Part shown: one piece after another, positions 1 through 7,476 of the stretch
Layout of the letters: every line of letters starts with the position of its first letter
Numbering within the stretch: position 1 is the first letter of the stretch
DNA from: Clostridiales bacterium
GTDB taxonomy: Bacteria; Bacillota; Clostridia; Oscillospirales; UBA644
Assembly: GCA_016281915.1 (NCBI GenBank)
Contig: JAEEJO010000073.1
Span: forward strand, 1-44,908
Direction of reading: 5' to 3'
DNA: 44,908 nt
Translations under genes and position numbers: made by a program
Notes under the pieces: model-generated
Seen by the model: the letters and a program-made list of their open reading frames with translations, nothing else
The model's database searches: none
Told to the model about the DNA's origin: nothing

Positions 1-744
1 AATCTGAGGGTCGTTGGCTATCTCGGCTTCGATCCCGACTATAACACAAACGAATCCGTTTATGTTTCGCTTGAAGACTTCAAGTATCTGCAGGCGGAAG
101 CGGCGGCTTATCAGAAGCAAAACGGCGGAGGATACTATGAGCCTTCGTCACCGTCCAAAAACGGTGAAACAGAGTATTCGCAGGTATTCGTCAAAGCGAA
201 TACGATGAACGACGTATCGGCGATTCAGAGAGAGATCGAAGATATGGGATATTCGACCTCAAGCTACATGTCATACGTTGAACCGCTGCAGAAAAAGATC
301 GAAAACGACCAGTTCCTGTTTCTTGCAATAGGATGTATCGCTTTTCTTGTTGCGGCGCTGAACATAATCAACACGATGCTGATGTCCACGTATGAAAGAA
401 CAAGGGAAATAGGCATTATGAAGGTTTTAGGCTGCAAAATAAGCGATATAAGGAATCTGTTTCTTCTTGAAGCGGGTCTTATGGGCTTTTGCGGAGGCGT
501 TCTGGGCGTGCCGATAAGCTTTCTTGTTTCGTTTATCATAAACTATATGCAGGCGGCACAGTCTACGGGCGACACAGGTATGTATTACGACCCGACGCTC
601 GTATCGCAGGGTTCTTCGATCATTCCGATCTGGCTCTGTCTTGCAGCAGTGATCTTTTCTTCACTGATAGGCTTTATTTCAGGTCTTTACCCTTCGATAC
701 GCGCAATGAAGCTCTCGGCTCTTGAAGCGATCAAGAACGAATAA
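1..744 (+). CDS. ABC transporter permease, MacB/FtsX family (C-terminal part)
   Basis: The reading frame is open from the first base, so the gene is cut at the left edge and only its last 247 codons are visible. The visible part begins with a soluble extracytoplasmic portion, then three hydrophobic segments (starting near positions 310, 470 and 630). After the first segment comes ERTREIGIMKVLG, the cytoplasmic loop typical of MacB/FtsX permeases. The protein ends with the usual SALEAIKNE-like tail. Proteins of this family are mechanotransmission permeases of ABC systems for lipoprotein, peptide or antibiotic export rather than ordinary importers. The partner ATPase would be expected to the left of the window. 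The substrate cannot be told from this fragment. The family call is firm; the role is open. Confidence 0.85.
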   Translation, partial: NLRVVGYLGFDPDYNTNESVYVSLEDFKYLQAEAAAYQKQNGGGYYEPSSPSKNGETEYSQVFVKANTMNDVSAIQREIEDMGYSTSSYMSYVEPLQKKIENDQFLFLAIGCIAFLVAALNIINTMLMSTYERTREIGIMKVLGCKISDIRNLFLLEAGLMGFCGGVLGVPISFLVSFIINYMQAAQSTGDTGMYYDPTLVSQGSSIIPIWLCLAAVIFSSLIGFISGLYPSIRAMKLSALEAIKNE

Positions 745-787
745 CGACCTCGTGGTATACGCCATAAAAAATTCAAACTTTGCGTAC

Positions 788-816
788 TTGAAAAATCATT
801 TTGAGTATGCTATAAT
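788..816 (+). promoter_or_regulatory. Sigma-A type promoter of rpmE
   Basis: TTGAAA at 788-793, a 17-base spacer, and an extended -10 (TGC then TATAAT at 811-816). It lies about 40 bases before the rpmE start, with an AAGGGAGGT ribosome binding site at about 841-849. Confidence 0.8.
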
Positions 817-856
817 ATCTATAATTGTAATCATAGTCGAAAGGGAGGTTTGAGTC

Positions 857-1057
857 ATGAAAGAAGGAATCCATCCCAAATATCAGGATACCGTTATTAA
901 ATGCGTATGCGGAAACGAAATCCCCACACGTTCAACCAAAACAGATATCCACGTTGAAATTTGTTCCAAATGCCATCCGTTCTTTACCGGCAAACAGAAG
1001 CTGGTCGATACAGGCGGACGCGTAGACAGATTCAAGAAGAAATTCAATCTTCAGTAA
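857..1057 (+). CDS. rpmE: 50S ribosomal protein L31, zinc-binding type
   Basis: A 66-residue protein that matches the usual L31 length and begins [10 protein letters not shown] as the family does. The zinc-binding cysteines are present: CVC near residues 12-14 and CSKC near residues 36-39. This is therefore the Cys4 (C+) form that stores zinc, not the zinc-free paralog induced on starvation. L31 sits on the large subunit at the central protuberance and bridges to the small subunit. The gene is a single transcription unit with its own extended -10 promoter and an intrinsic terminator about 25 bases after the stop. The AAGGGAGGT ribosome binding site fixes the ATG start. Confidence 0.97.
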   Translation: MKEGIHPKYQDTVIKCVCGNEIPTRSTKTDIHVEICSKCHPFFTGKQKLVDTGGRVDRFKKKFNLQ

Positions 1058-1082
1058 TCTATAACAATTCAGAAGAAAATAT

Positions 1083-1111
1083 ATCGCCGACGTAAAACGT
1101 CGGCGATTTTT
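1083..1111 (+). terminator. Intrinsic terminator of rpmE
   Basis: Perfect GC-rich stem: ATCGCCGACG at 1083-1092 pairs with CGTCGGCGAT at 1098-1107 around a short loop, followed by TTTTT. Confidence 0.9.
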
Positions 1112-1182
1112 CCGCATATGGAAATAACTGCGGGAATCTGCATGAATAAGGCGAATATTCACATAATTGTCAAACACAAATC

Positions 1183-1211
1183 TTGACAAAACGGATAAAA
1201 AATAGTATCAT
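1183..1211 (+). promoter_or_regulatory. Promoter of the DUF1349 gene
   Basis: TTGACA at 1183-1188, 17-base spacer, TATCAT at 1206-1211. It may also serve the downstream gltX-glnS genes, since no better promoter is visible before them. Confidence 0.7.
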
Positions 1212-1273
1212 ATAAGTTAATATACGCCGTGTTTCAAACGCACATTTGCAGCGCGGAAAAGGAGACGGAATTT

Positions 1274-1909
1274 ATGAAAAACCTGCTTGCCAACTTTCAG
1301 AAAAGCAACTTCAAATATCTTAACGTTGACGAAGAAGACGACAGCTCGGTCCTTTTTACGAAAGAGGACGGAGTATCTCTTGTTCCGGATGAAAAATCGA
1401 GCTTTTACAGAGATCCGAGCGGAAAGAGAAATCTTTCCAACGCTGTTTTTATGTATACCGAGCTTGAAGGCGACTTTATCGTCCGTTCGCACGTCGATCA
1501 CGACTTTATTTACACTGGTGACGCTGCAAGCATTATGATGCGTGTTGACGATGATCACTGGGCAAAAATAGGATTTGAAAAATCGGAGACAGGTACGAAC
1601 TCGCTGATCAGCTCAATAACGTATGGCGGATGGTCCGACAGAGCGATCGGTGAAACATATTCATGGGACAACGTGCGCCTTTATCTTGTAAGAAAGGGAA
1701 ACACATTCGGAATGTATTATTCGGCAGACGACAAGCACAAGAGACTGATACGCTATTTTCATTTTGACGCACCCGAAAAGATACAGGTCGGCATGATGGC
1801 GCAGTCACCCAACGGCGAGGGCGATGCGGTAATGAATTTTTACACCTTTGAAGTTGAGCATATTTCGGTAGAGAGTATCGAAGAAGGCGCTCTTGACGAT
1901 TACAGATAA
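1274..1909 (+). CDS. DUF1349 domain protein (concanavalin-like fold)
   Basis: A 211-residue soluble protein without a signal peptide. The longer frame from 1229 is possible, but the ATG at 1274 is preceded by AAAAGGAGACGG, so I take that start. The central part (about residues 35-195) has the DUF1349 pattern: a DPSG/N-rich strand, DFIVRSHVDHDF, then GDAASIMMRVDDDHWAKIGFE, and a late strand ending in MNFYTFEVE. DUF1349 proteins (the YesU type in Bacillus) adopt a concanavalin-like beta sandwich and often occur near sugar metabolism genes. A ligand or enzyme activity is not established for most. Here the neighbours are tRNA synthetases, so context gives no help. The family assignment is good; the function is unknown. 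Confidence 0.8.
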   Translation: MKNLLANFQKSNFKYLNVDEEDDSSVLFTKEDGVSLVPDEKSSFYRDPSGKRNLSNAVFMYTELEGDFIVRSHVDHDFIYTGDAASIMMRVDDDHWAKIGFEKSETGTNSLISSITYGGWSDRAIGETYSWDNVRLYLVRKGNTFGMYYSADDKHKRLIRYFHFDAPEKIQVGMMAQSPNGEGDAVMNFYTFEVEHISVESIEEGALDDYR

Positions 1910-1947
1910 GCAGTGGCAATATTATATTTTTAAATAAGGATAACGAC

Positions 1948-3600
1948 ATGGACTATTTAAAGCTTGCGGAGCTTCTTTTCCCGCACATAGATAAAACCGC
2001 AGATTATTACGAAGAAAAATATCCTCCGAGAAATCTTCCTGAAGGAGCGAGAGTAACGCGAATTGCGCCGAGTCCGACAGGCTATCTGCACATAGGCGCG
2101 CTTTACGGTGCGGTAACGGACGAGAGAACAGCGCATCTTTCAAACGGAGTTTTTTATCTCAGAATAGAAGACACGGACTCAAAACGTGAGGTATCCGGCG
2201 CGGCAGATCTTTTCATCACGATGTTTGAAAAATACGGTCTTGAGTTTGACGAGGGCGCAGTAAGAAACGGAGACAGCGGCGATTATGGCCCCTACCGTCA
2301 GAGCGAAAGGACCGAGATATATCAGACTTTTGCAAAAAAACTCGTTTCAGAAGGCAAAGCGTATCCCTGCTTCTGCACAGACGAAGAAATCGAGCAGATA
2401 AGAAAAGAGCAGGAAGCTGCGGGAGAAAACCCGGGATATTACGGCAAATGGGCCGTATGGAGAGATGCGAAGCTTGAAAAGATCGAACAGGCGCTCGCAG
2501 AAAACAAACCGTTTGTAATAAGACTGCGTTCGCAGGGAGACGCGACGAAGAGAATAAAAATAACAGACGCAATAAAGGGTGACCTGGAGTTTCCGAAAAA
2601 CAATCAGGACTTTATAATCCTTAAATCCGACGGCACCCCGCCCTATCACTTTGCTCACGCTATTGACGACCACCTTATGAGAACTACGCATGTCGTCCGC
2701 GGTGAAGAATGGCTTGCAACGCTTCCGTGGCACATAGAGCTTTTCTCCGCGCTCGGCTTCAAACGCCCCGTATACTGTCATACGGCAAACATTATGAAGC
2801 TTGACAACGGATCAAAGAGAAAGATATCAAAGAGAAAAGACCCTGAAGCTGACGTTGCAATGTTTCTGAGTGAAGGATATCCTCAGGACGGGCTTATAGA
2901 ATATGTGCTTACTCTTCTTAATTCCAATTTTGAGGAATGGCGCAGAATGAATCCTACGGCAGATAAAAACGAATTTCCGTTCTCTTTCAAAAAAATGGGC
3001 GTTTCCGGTCCTCTTTTCGATTTTGAAAAGCTTTACGACATCTGCAAGGACGTTGTATCGCGCATGGATGCCGAAACCGTATACGAAAACGCCTCAGAGT
3101 GGATGAAAGAGTATGATCCTGAGTTCTATGCAATTTTCACGAAGGATCCCGAATATGCAAAGAGCATCCTTTCGATCGGCAGAGGCGGAAACAAGCCAAG
3201 AAAAGATTTCGGACTGTGGAAAGAGATCAAGGACTATATGGGCTTTTTCTACGGCGAGCTGTTTGCTCCGCAATACGTATTCCCCGACAACTTTGATAAA
3301 AACGACATCATATCAGTACTCGAAAAATATCCGTCCGTGTACGACGAAAACGATGATCAGCAGCAGTGGTTTAAGAAGCTGAAAACAATTGCTTCGTCCG
3401 TTGGCTTTGCGGCGGATACTAAGGAATATAAAAAGAACCCCGGCGCATATAAAGGCCACGTTGGCGATATAGCCATGATGATAAGAGTGGCTATCACCGG
3501 AAAGCAGGTATCGCCGGATACTTATGCTGTCATACGTATTCTGGGCTCCGATGAGATGAAGCGCAGAATAGAAAAATGCAGGGCGGAGATCGCAAAATAA
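1948..3600 (+). CDS. gltX: Glutamyl-tRNA synthetase (class I)
   Basis: A 550-residue cytosolic enzyme that attaches glutamate to tRNA-Glu using ATP. The HIGH-type signature reads PSPTGYLHIG at residues 41-50 and the KMSKS-type signature reads KISKR at residues 292-296. The catalytic Rossmann domain is followed by an alpha-helical anticodon-binding region. The protein is longer than the usual 480-490 residues because of an N-terminal extension of about 35 residues and a longer tail. In the segment after the CP domain it has RGEEWLATLPWH, where common bacterial GluRS have RGEEHLSNTP, so it belongs to a divergent GluRS branch. The gene is followed 40 bases later by glnS, so the two specificities are probably split between dedicated enzymes and the amidotransferase route (GatCAB on Glu-tRNA-Gln) may not be needed. 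Confidence 0.93.
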   Translation: MDYLKLAELLFPHIDKTADYYEEKYPPRNLPEGARVTRIAPSPTGYLHIGALYGAVTDERTAHLSNGVFYLRIEDTDSKREVSGAADLFITMFEKYGLEFDEGAVRNGDSGDYGPYRQSERTEIYQTFAKKLVSEGKAYPCFCTDEEIEQIRKEQEAAGENPGYYGKWAVWRDAKLEKIEQALAENKPFVIRLRSQGDATKRIKITDAIKGDLEFPKNNQDFIILKSDGTPPYHFAHAIDDHLMRTTHVVRGEEWLATLPWHIELFSALGFKRPVYCHTANIMKLDNGSKRKISKRKDPEADVAMFLSEGYPQDGLIEYVLTLLNSNFEEWRRMNPTADKNEFPFSFKKMGVSGPLFDFEKLYDICKDVVSRMDAETVYENASEWMKEYDPEFYAIFTKDPEYAKSILSIGRGGNKPRKDFGLWKEIKDYMGFFYGELFAPQYVFPDNFDKNDIISVLEKYPSVYDENDDQQQWFKKLKTIASSVGFAADTKEYKKNPGAYKGHVGDIAMMIRVAITGKQVSPDTYAVIRILGSDEMKRRIEKCRAEIAK

Positions 3601-3640
3601 AAAATCTGCCTGATGTTTGCTGAATAACGAGGAAAGATTT

Positions 3641-5290
3641 ATGGAAGAAACAACGAATTTTATTCATGAAATAATCGATTCGGACCTTGCGGAAGGAAGG
3701 ACAGACCACGTTCATACGCGTTTTCCGCCTGAGCCGAACGGATATCTTCATATCGGAAGTGCAAAAGCGATATACATAAACTGGTCGACCGCGAAAAAAT
3801 ACGGCGGAAAGTTCAATCTTCGCTTTGACGACACAAACCCCGTCAAGGAGGATACTGAATACGTTGACGCGATAGAAAACGATCTGAAGTGGCTTGGCGC
3901 TATACCGGACGGCGGTATTTATTACGGCTCGGATTATTTTGACAAGTGCTATGAGTTTGCCGTCAAGCTGATAAAAGACGGAAAAGCCTACGTCTGCGAT
4001 CTTTCGAAAGAGGATATGGAAAAATACCGCGGAACTTTAACCGAACCGGGCAAAAACAGTCCGTACAGAGACCGCACGGTAGAAGAAAACCTTGATCTTT
4101 TTGAAAGAATGAAAAACGGCGAGTTCCCGGACGGAGCAAAAACCCTTCGCGCAAAAATAGATATGGCATCCCCGAATATGAATATGAGAGACCCGGCGAT
4201 ATACAGGATAGTTCACACTTCTCACCACCGTCAGGGCAACAAATGGTGCATATATCCCCTGTATGACTATGCCCACCCTATTCAGGATGCGCTGGAAGGA
4301 ATAACGCATTCGCTTTGCTCTATAGAATTTGAGAATCACAGACCGCTTTATAACTGGGTAATAGATAACATCGGTTTCGAAGAAAAACCGCATCAGTGGG
4401 AATTTGCAAGACTTAACATGACGTATACCGTAATGAGCAAGCGGTATCTGCGTCAGCTGGTCGAAGAAAAGTATGTTGACGGCTGGGATGATCCGAGAAT
4501 GCCTACGCTTTGCGCTCTCAGAAGAAGAGGATATACACCGTCTGCGATTTTTGACTTCGTAAAACGTGCGGGAATCGCAAAAGCTTACAGCATAGTTGAT
4601 ATTCAGCTTCTTGAACATTGCATAAGGGAAGAGCTGAACGCGACCTCCATGAGACGTATAGCAGTGCTCGATCCAATAAAAGTTACCGTTACAAATTATC
4701 CCGAAGGCGAAACGGAATACTTCGAGCTGCCGAACAACCCACAGGCGCCCGAAGAGGGAACGAGAAAAGTTCCGTTTACAAAGCACCTTTATATAGACAG
4801 AAGCGATTTTGCCGAAGTACCGCCGCCGAAATTCTTCAGGCTCAAGCCCGGAGGAGAGGTTAGGCTTATGGGCGCGTATATCGTTAAATGCGAAGACGTT
4901 ATAAAGGATGAAAACGGCAATATAACTGAAATTCTTTGTTCATGCGACCGTGAAACAGGTGCGGGAAACCCTGCAGACGGAAGGAAAATAAAGGGTACGA
5001 TACACTGGCTTTCAAGAGAAACCGCAATAGACGCCAGAGTTCATCTTTACGACAGACTCTTTACTCTTGAAAACGTTTTTGATATTCCCGAAAACGCGTC
5101 GATAATGGATTATGTAAACAAAGATTCACACACTGTTCTTGAAAATGCGAAGCTTGAGCCTTCAATGAAAGACGCAAAGCCGGAAGATCACTTCCAGTTT
5201 GTAAGAACAGGATATTTTGTTAAAGATACAAAAGAAGAAAACAGCTACAATCTCACGGTAGGGCTTAAAGACAGCTATAAACCGCAGTAA
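3641..5290 (+). CDS. glnS: Glutaminyl-tRNA synthetase
   Basis: A 549-residue class I synthetase that charges tRNA-Gln with glutamine. The ATP-binding signature PPEPNGYLHIG is at residues 29-39, the THSLCSIEFENHRPLYNWV segment typical of GlnRS is at about 222-240, and the KMSKS counterpart VMSKR is at 264-268. The C-terminal third is the beta-barrel anticodon-binding region. An in-frame TTG at 3617 would add eight residues, but GAGGA at 3629-3633 points to the ATG at 3641. It follows gltX closely and precedes the Gfo/Idh gene by 18 bases, so the three may be co-transcribed. GlnRS is patchily distributed in bacteria and was acquired laterally in many lineages. Confidence 0.96.
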   Translation: MEETTNFIHEIIDSDLAEGRTDHVHTRFPPEPNGYLHIGSAKAIYINWSTAKKYGGKFNLRFDDTNPVKEDTEYVDAIENDLKWLGAIPDGGIYYGSDYFDKCYEFAVKLIKDGKAYVCDLSKEDMEKYRGTLTEPGKNSPYRDRTVEENLDLFERMKNGEFPDGAKTLRAKIDMASPNMNMRDPAIYRIVHTSHHRQGNKWCIYPLYDYAHPIQDALEGITHSLCSIEFENHRPLYNWVIDNIGFEEKPHQWEFARLNMTYTVMSKRYLRQLVEEKYVDGWDDPRMPTLCALRRRGYTPSAIFDFVKRAGIAKAYSIVDIQLLEHCIREELNATSMRRIAVLDPIKVTVTNYPEGETEYFELPNNPQAPEEGTRKVPFTKHLYIDRSDFAEVPPPKFFRLKPGGEVRLMGAYIVKCEDVIKDENGNITEILCSCDRETGAGNPADGRKIKGTIHWLSRETAIDARVHLYDRLFTLENVFDIPENASIMDYVNKDSHTVLENAKLEPSMKDAKPEDHFQFVRTGYFVKDTKEENSYNLTVGLKDSYKPQ

Positions 5291-5308
5291 TCAAAAAGGA
5301 GAATAATT

Positions 5309-6484
5309 ATGGCAAACGTTCGTTTGGGTATTATCGGACTCGGCAACATGGGTTCGGGACACATCGACAACTATCTGCACGGTCGTCTCAAAAATATCAC
5401 GATCACGGCGATTTGCGATATCGACCCGCAGAAGCTTAAAATCGCGGGCGAGAAGCTTGGTGACGGGGTAAAACAGTATGCAACATCCGAAGCGCTCATT
5501 CGCTCCGGAGAAGTTGACGCGATACTTATCGCAACGCCCCACTATTTCCATCCCACTATAGCAATAGACGGCTTCAGAAACGGACTTCACGTAATGTCGG
5601 AGAAACCGGCAGGCGTATATACAAAAGCCGTAAGGGAAATGAATGAGGTTGCAAAAGCTTCCGGCAAGGTATTCGGCGTTATGTTCAATCAGAGAACGAA
5701 TCCTGCATATCAGAAGCTTAAGCACATGATAGACAGCGGAATTCTCGGACCCATGACGAGAGCTACGTGGATCATAACGGACTGGTACAGAACGCAGTCA
5801 TATTATAATTCCGGCGGATGGAGAGCAACGTGGGCAGGAGAAGGCGGCGGCGTGCTTCTCAACCAGTGTCCTCATCAGATAGACCTTATGCAGTGGATAT
5901 GCGGCGTACCGAAGAGAGTTTTTGCAAAGGCTTATTTCGGCAAGTATCACGATATCGAAGTTGAAGACGATGTTACCGCTTTTTACGAATATGAAAACGG
6001 TGCAACAGGTCTTTTTGTAACCACTACAGGCGAATATCCCGGAACGAACAGATTTGAAGTATCGGGCGACCTCGGAAAAGTTGTTATTGAAGGCGGAAAA
6101 TTCCTCTACTATAAAAACAATCGGTCCATAAAAGAAAACACGATGAACAACAACGGCGGATTTTCCGGTCCGGGCTGCACGGTAGAAGAGATCAAATTTG
6201 ATAACGGCGGAGAACAGCACGTAGGTATACTCAATAATTTTGCAGACTGCATTCTCAACGGCACTCCCCTGCTGGCTCCGGGCGAAGAAGGAATAAGAGG
6301 TCTTTCGGTATCAAACGCAATGCACCTTTCCGCATGGACCAACAGCTGGGTAGAAATGCCTCTTGACGAGGATAAATACTACGCGCTTCTGAAAGAAAAA
6401 ATCGCAGCTTCAAGATATGTTAAACCCGAAGTTGCATCGGGAGAAGTTGCAGACCTTTCAGGGACATACGGCGGAGCGAAATAA
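5309..6484 (+). CDS. Gfo/Idh/MocA family NAD(P)-dependent oxidoreductase
   Basis: A 391-residue cytosolic dehydrogenase. The N-terminal Rossmann fold has GLGNMG at residues 10-15. The conserved EKPAG motif, whose lysine is catalytic in this family, comes near residue 97. The C-terminal substrate domain contains GGGVLLNQCPHQIDLMQW, with the catalytic histidine of the family. Members oxidise or epimerise sugars, inositols or sugar acids. The exact substrate cannot be read from sequence, although the GGWRATWAGEGGG stretch is typical of sugar-acting members. The ribosome binding site is AAAAGGAG, and the gap to glnS is only 18 bases. No transport or isomerase genes sit beside it. Confidence 0.9.
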   Translation: MANVRLGIIGLGNMGSGHIDNYLHGRLKNITITAICDIDPQKLKIAGEKLGDGVKQYATSEALIRSGEVDAILIATPHYFHPTIAIDGFRNGLHVMSEKPAGVYTKAVREMNEVAKASGKVFGVMFNQRTNPAYQKLKHMIDSGILGPMTRATWIITDWYRTQSYYNSGGWRATWAGEGGGVLLNQCPHQIDLMQWICGVPKRVFAKAYFGKYHDIEVEDDVTAFYEYENGATGLFVTTTGEYPGTNRFEVSGDLGKVVIEGGKFLYYKNNRSIKENTMNNNGGFSGPGCTVEEIKFDNGGEQHVGILNNFADCILNGTPLLAPGEEGIRGLSVSNAMHLSAWTNSWVEMPLDEDKYYALLKEKIAASRYVKPEVASGEVADLSGTYGGAK

Positions 6485-6570
6485 GCGTACTCATTTTCAT
6501 AAAACTATAACGTAACGGCTGCATTTTTAATGAATTCAGCATTATTATTAAAAAATAGCAATATTTTTTA

Positions 6571-6599
6571 TTGACACGTTTTTTTTCATATGCTAAAAT
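6571..6599 (+). promoter_or_regulatory. Promoter of the ECF transporter operon
   Basis: TTGACA at 6571-6576, 17-base spacer, extended -10 TGC-TAAAAT ending at 6599. The leader to the first ATG at 6667 is only about 60 bases. This is too short for a cobalamin riboswitch, and no conserved riboswitch box is seen in it. Confidence 0.75.
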
Positions 6600-6666
6600 T
6601 CCGTTATCGGTCAATTTTCGATATATGGATACAGCCGAAAAAAAACAAACCAAGGAGCATAAAATT

Positions 6667-7476
6667 ATGAAAAAAATTGCGGCAATCATAATGGCGATCG
6701 CAATGATATCCGGCATTTGCGCAGTTTCTGCAAGTGCGGCAACGACAGCTGACGTTTATGTAACGATAGCAAACGGCGACATAGTTGTTTCAATGGAAAA
6801 AATCGCCGTTTCAGATACTGACGGCGACGGCATCATTTCCGTAAACGATGCGCTTTACGCTACACATGAAAAATTCTTTGACGGTGGAGCGGCGGCAGGC
6901 TACTCTGCAGTAACCAGCGACTGGGGTCTTTCCCTTGCAAAGCTCTGGGGCGTTGAAAACGGCGGAAGCTACGGATATATGGTAAACGACGCTATGGCAA
7001 TGTCTCTTACCGATGAGCTCAAAGACGGGGACCGTCTCTATGCTTACGTTTTCACGGACACCGCAGGATGGTCTGACACATACTCGTTCTTTGACGTTAA
7101 GGAAGAGGATATCCTTGCAGGAAAAACGGTTTCATTCACCCTTTACTATTCCGGATACGATGAAAACTGGGCGCCTATGGTTCTTCCCCTTGAAGGCGCA
7201 GTTATCACGGTAAACGGCGAAAAAACTTCTTTCGTTACAGATGCGAACGGAAAAGCCGAAGTGAAAATCGAACAGAGCGGTGAATATACGGTCAGCGCGA
7301 TTTCCGACTCAATGACTCTTGTGCCGGCTATCGCAAAAGTAACCGTAAAGCCTTCGCTTATTTCTTCAAACCCCTCGACCGCTGACGGCAGCATCTTTAT
7401 CTTTGCGGCAGCAGCCCTTATCGCTCTTGCCGGTGCTGCAATGCTTATAAACAAATCAAGAAGGTATGAAAAATAA
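6667..7476 (+). CDS. Secreted, surface-anchored DUF4430-like protein
   Basis: The ATG at 6667 is preceded by AAGGAG and opens a clear signal peptide (MKK, hydrophobic core, cleavage near ASA-A at residue 22-25). An in-frame start at 6571 would overlap the promoter and is rejected. Mature protein, about 245 residues: a DUF4430-like region (about 25-150) with DTDGDGIISVND, which looks like a calcium-binding EF/dockerin loop, and W/G/N plus LKDGDRLYAYVF, as in the transcobalamin C-terminal fold. Next comes a small beta domain (about 180-230) with TSFVTDANGKAEV, as in Big/CNA-B-type stalks. The tail is NPSTADGS, a hydrophobic span and KSRRYEK, resembling a degenerate sortase signal (compare NPxTG) or a plain membrane anchor. 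It is first in an operon with a larger DUF4430 protein and ECF genes, so it is probably an accessory binding protein. Ligand inferred, not shown. Confidence 0.75.
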   Translation: MKKIAAIIMAIAMISGICAVSASAATTADVYVTIANGDIVVSMEKIAVSDTDGDGIISVNDALYATHEKFFDGGAAAGYSAVTSDWGLSLAKLWGVENGGSYGYMVNDAMAMSLTDELKDGDRLYAYVFTDTAGWSDTYSFFDVKEEDILAGKTVSFTLYYSGYDENWAPMVLPLEGAVITVNGEKTSFVTDANGKAEVKIEQSGEYTVSAISDSMTLVPAIAKVTVKPSLISSNPSTADGSIFIFAAAALIALAGAAMLINKSRRYEK

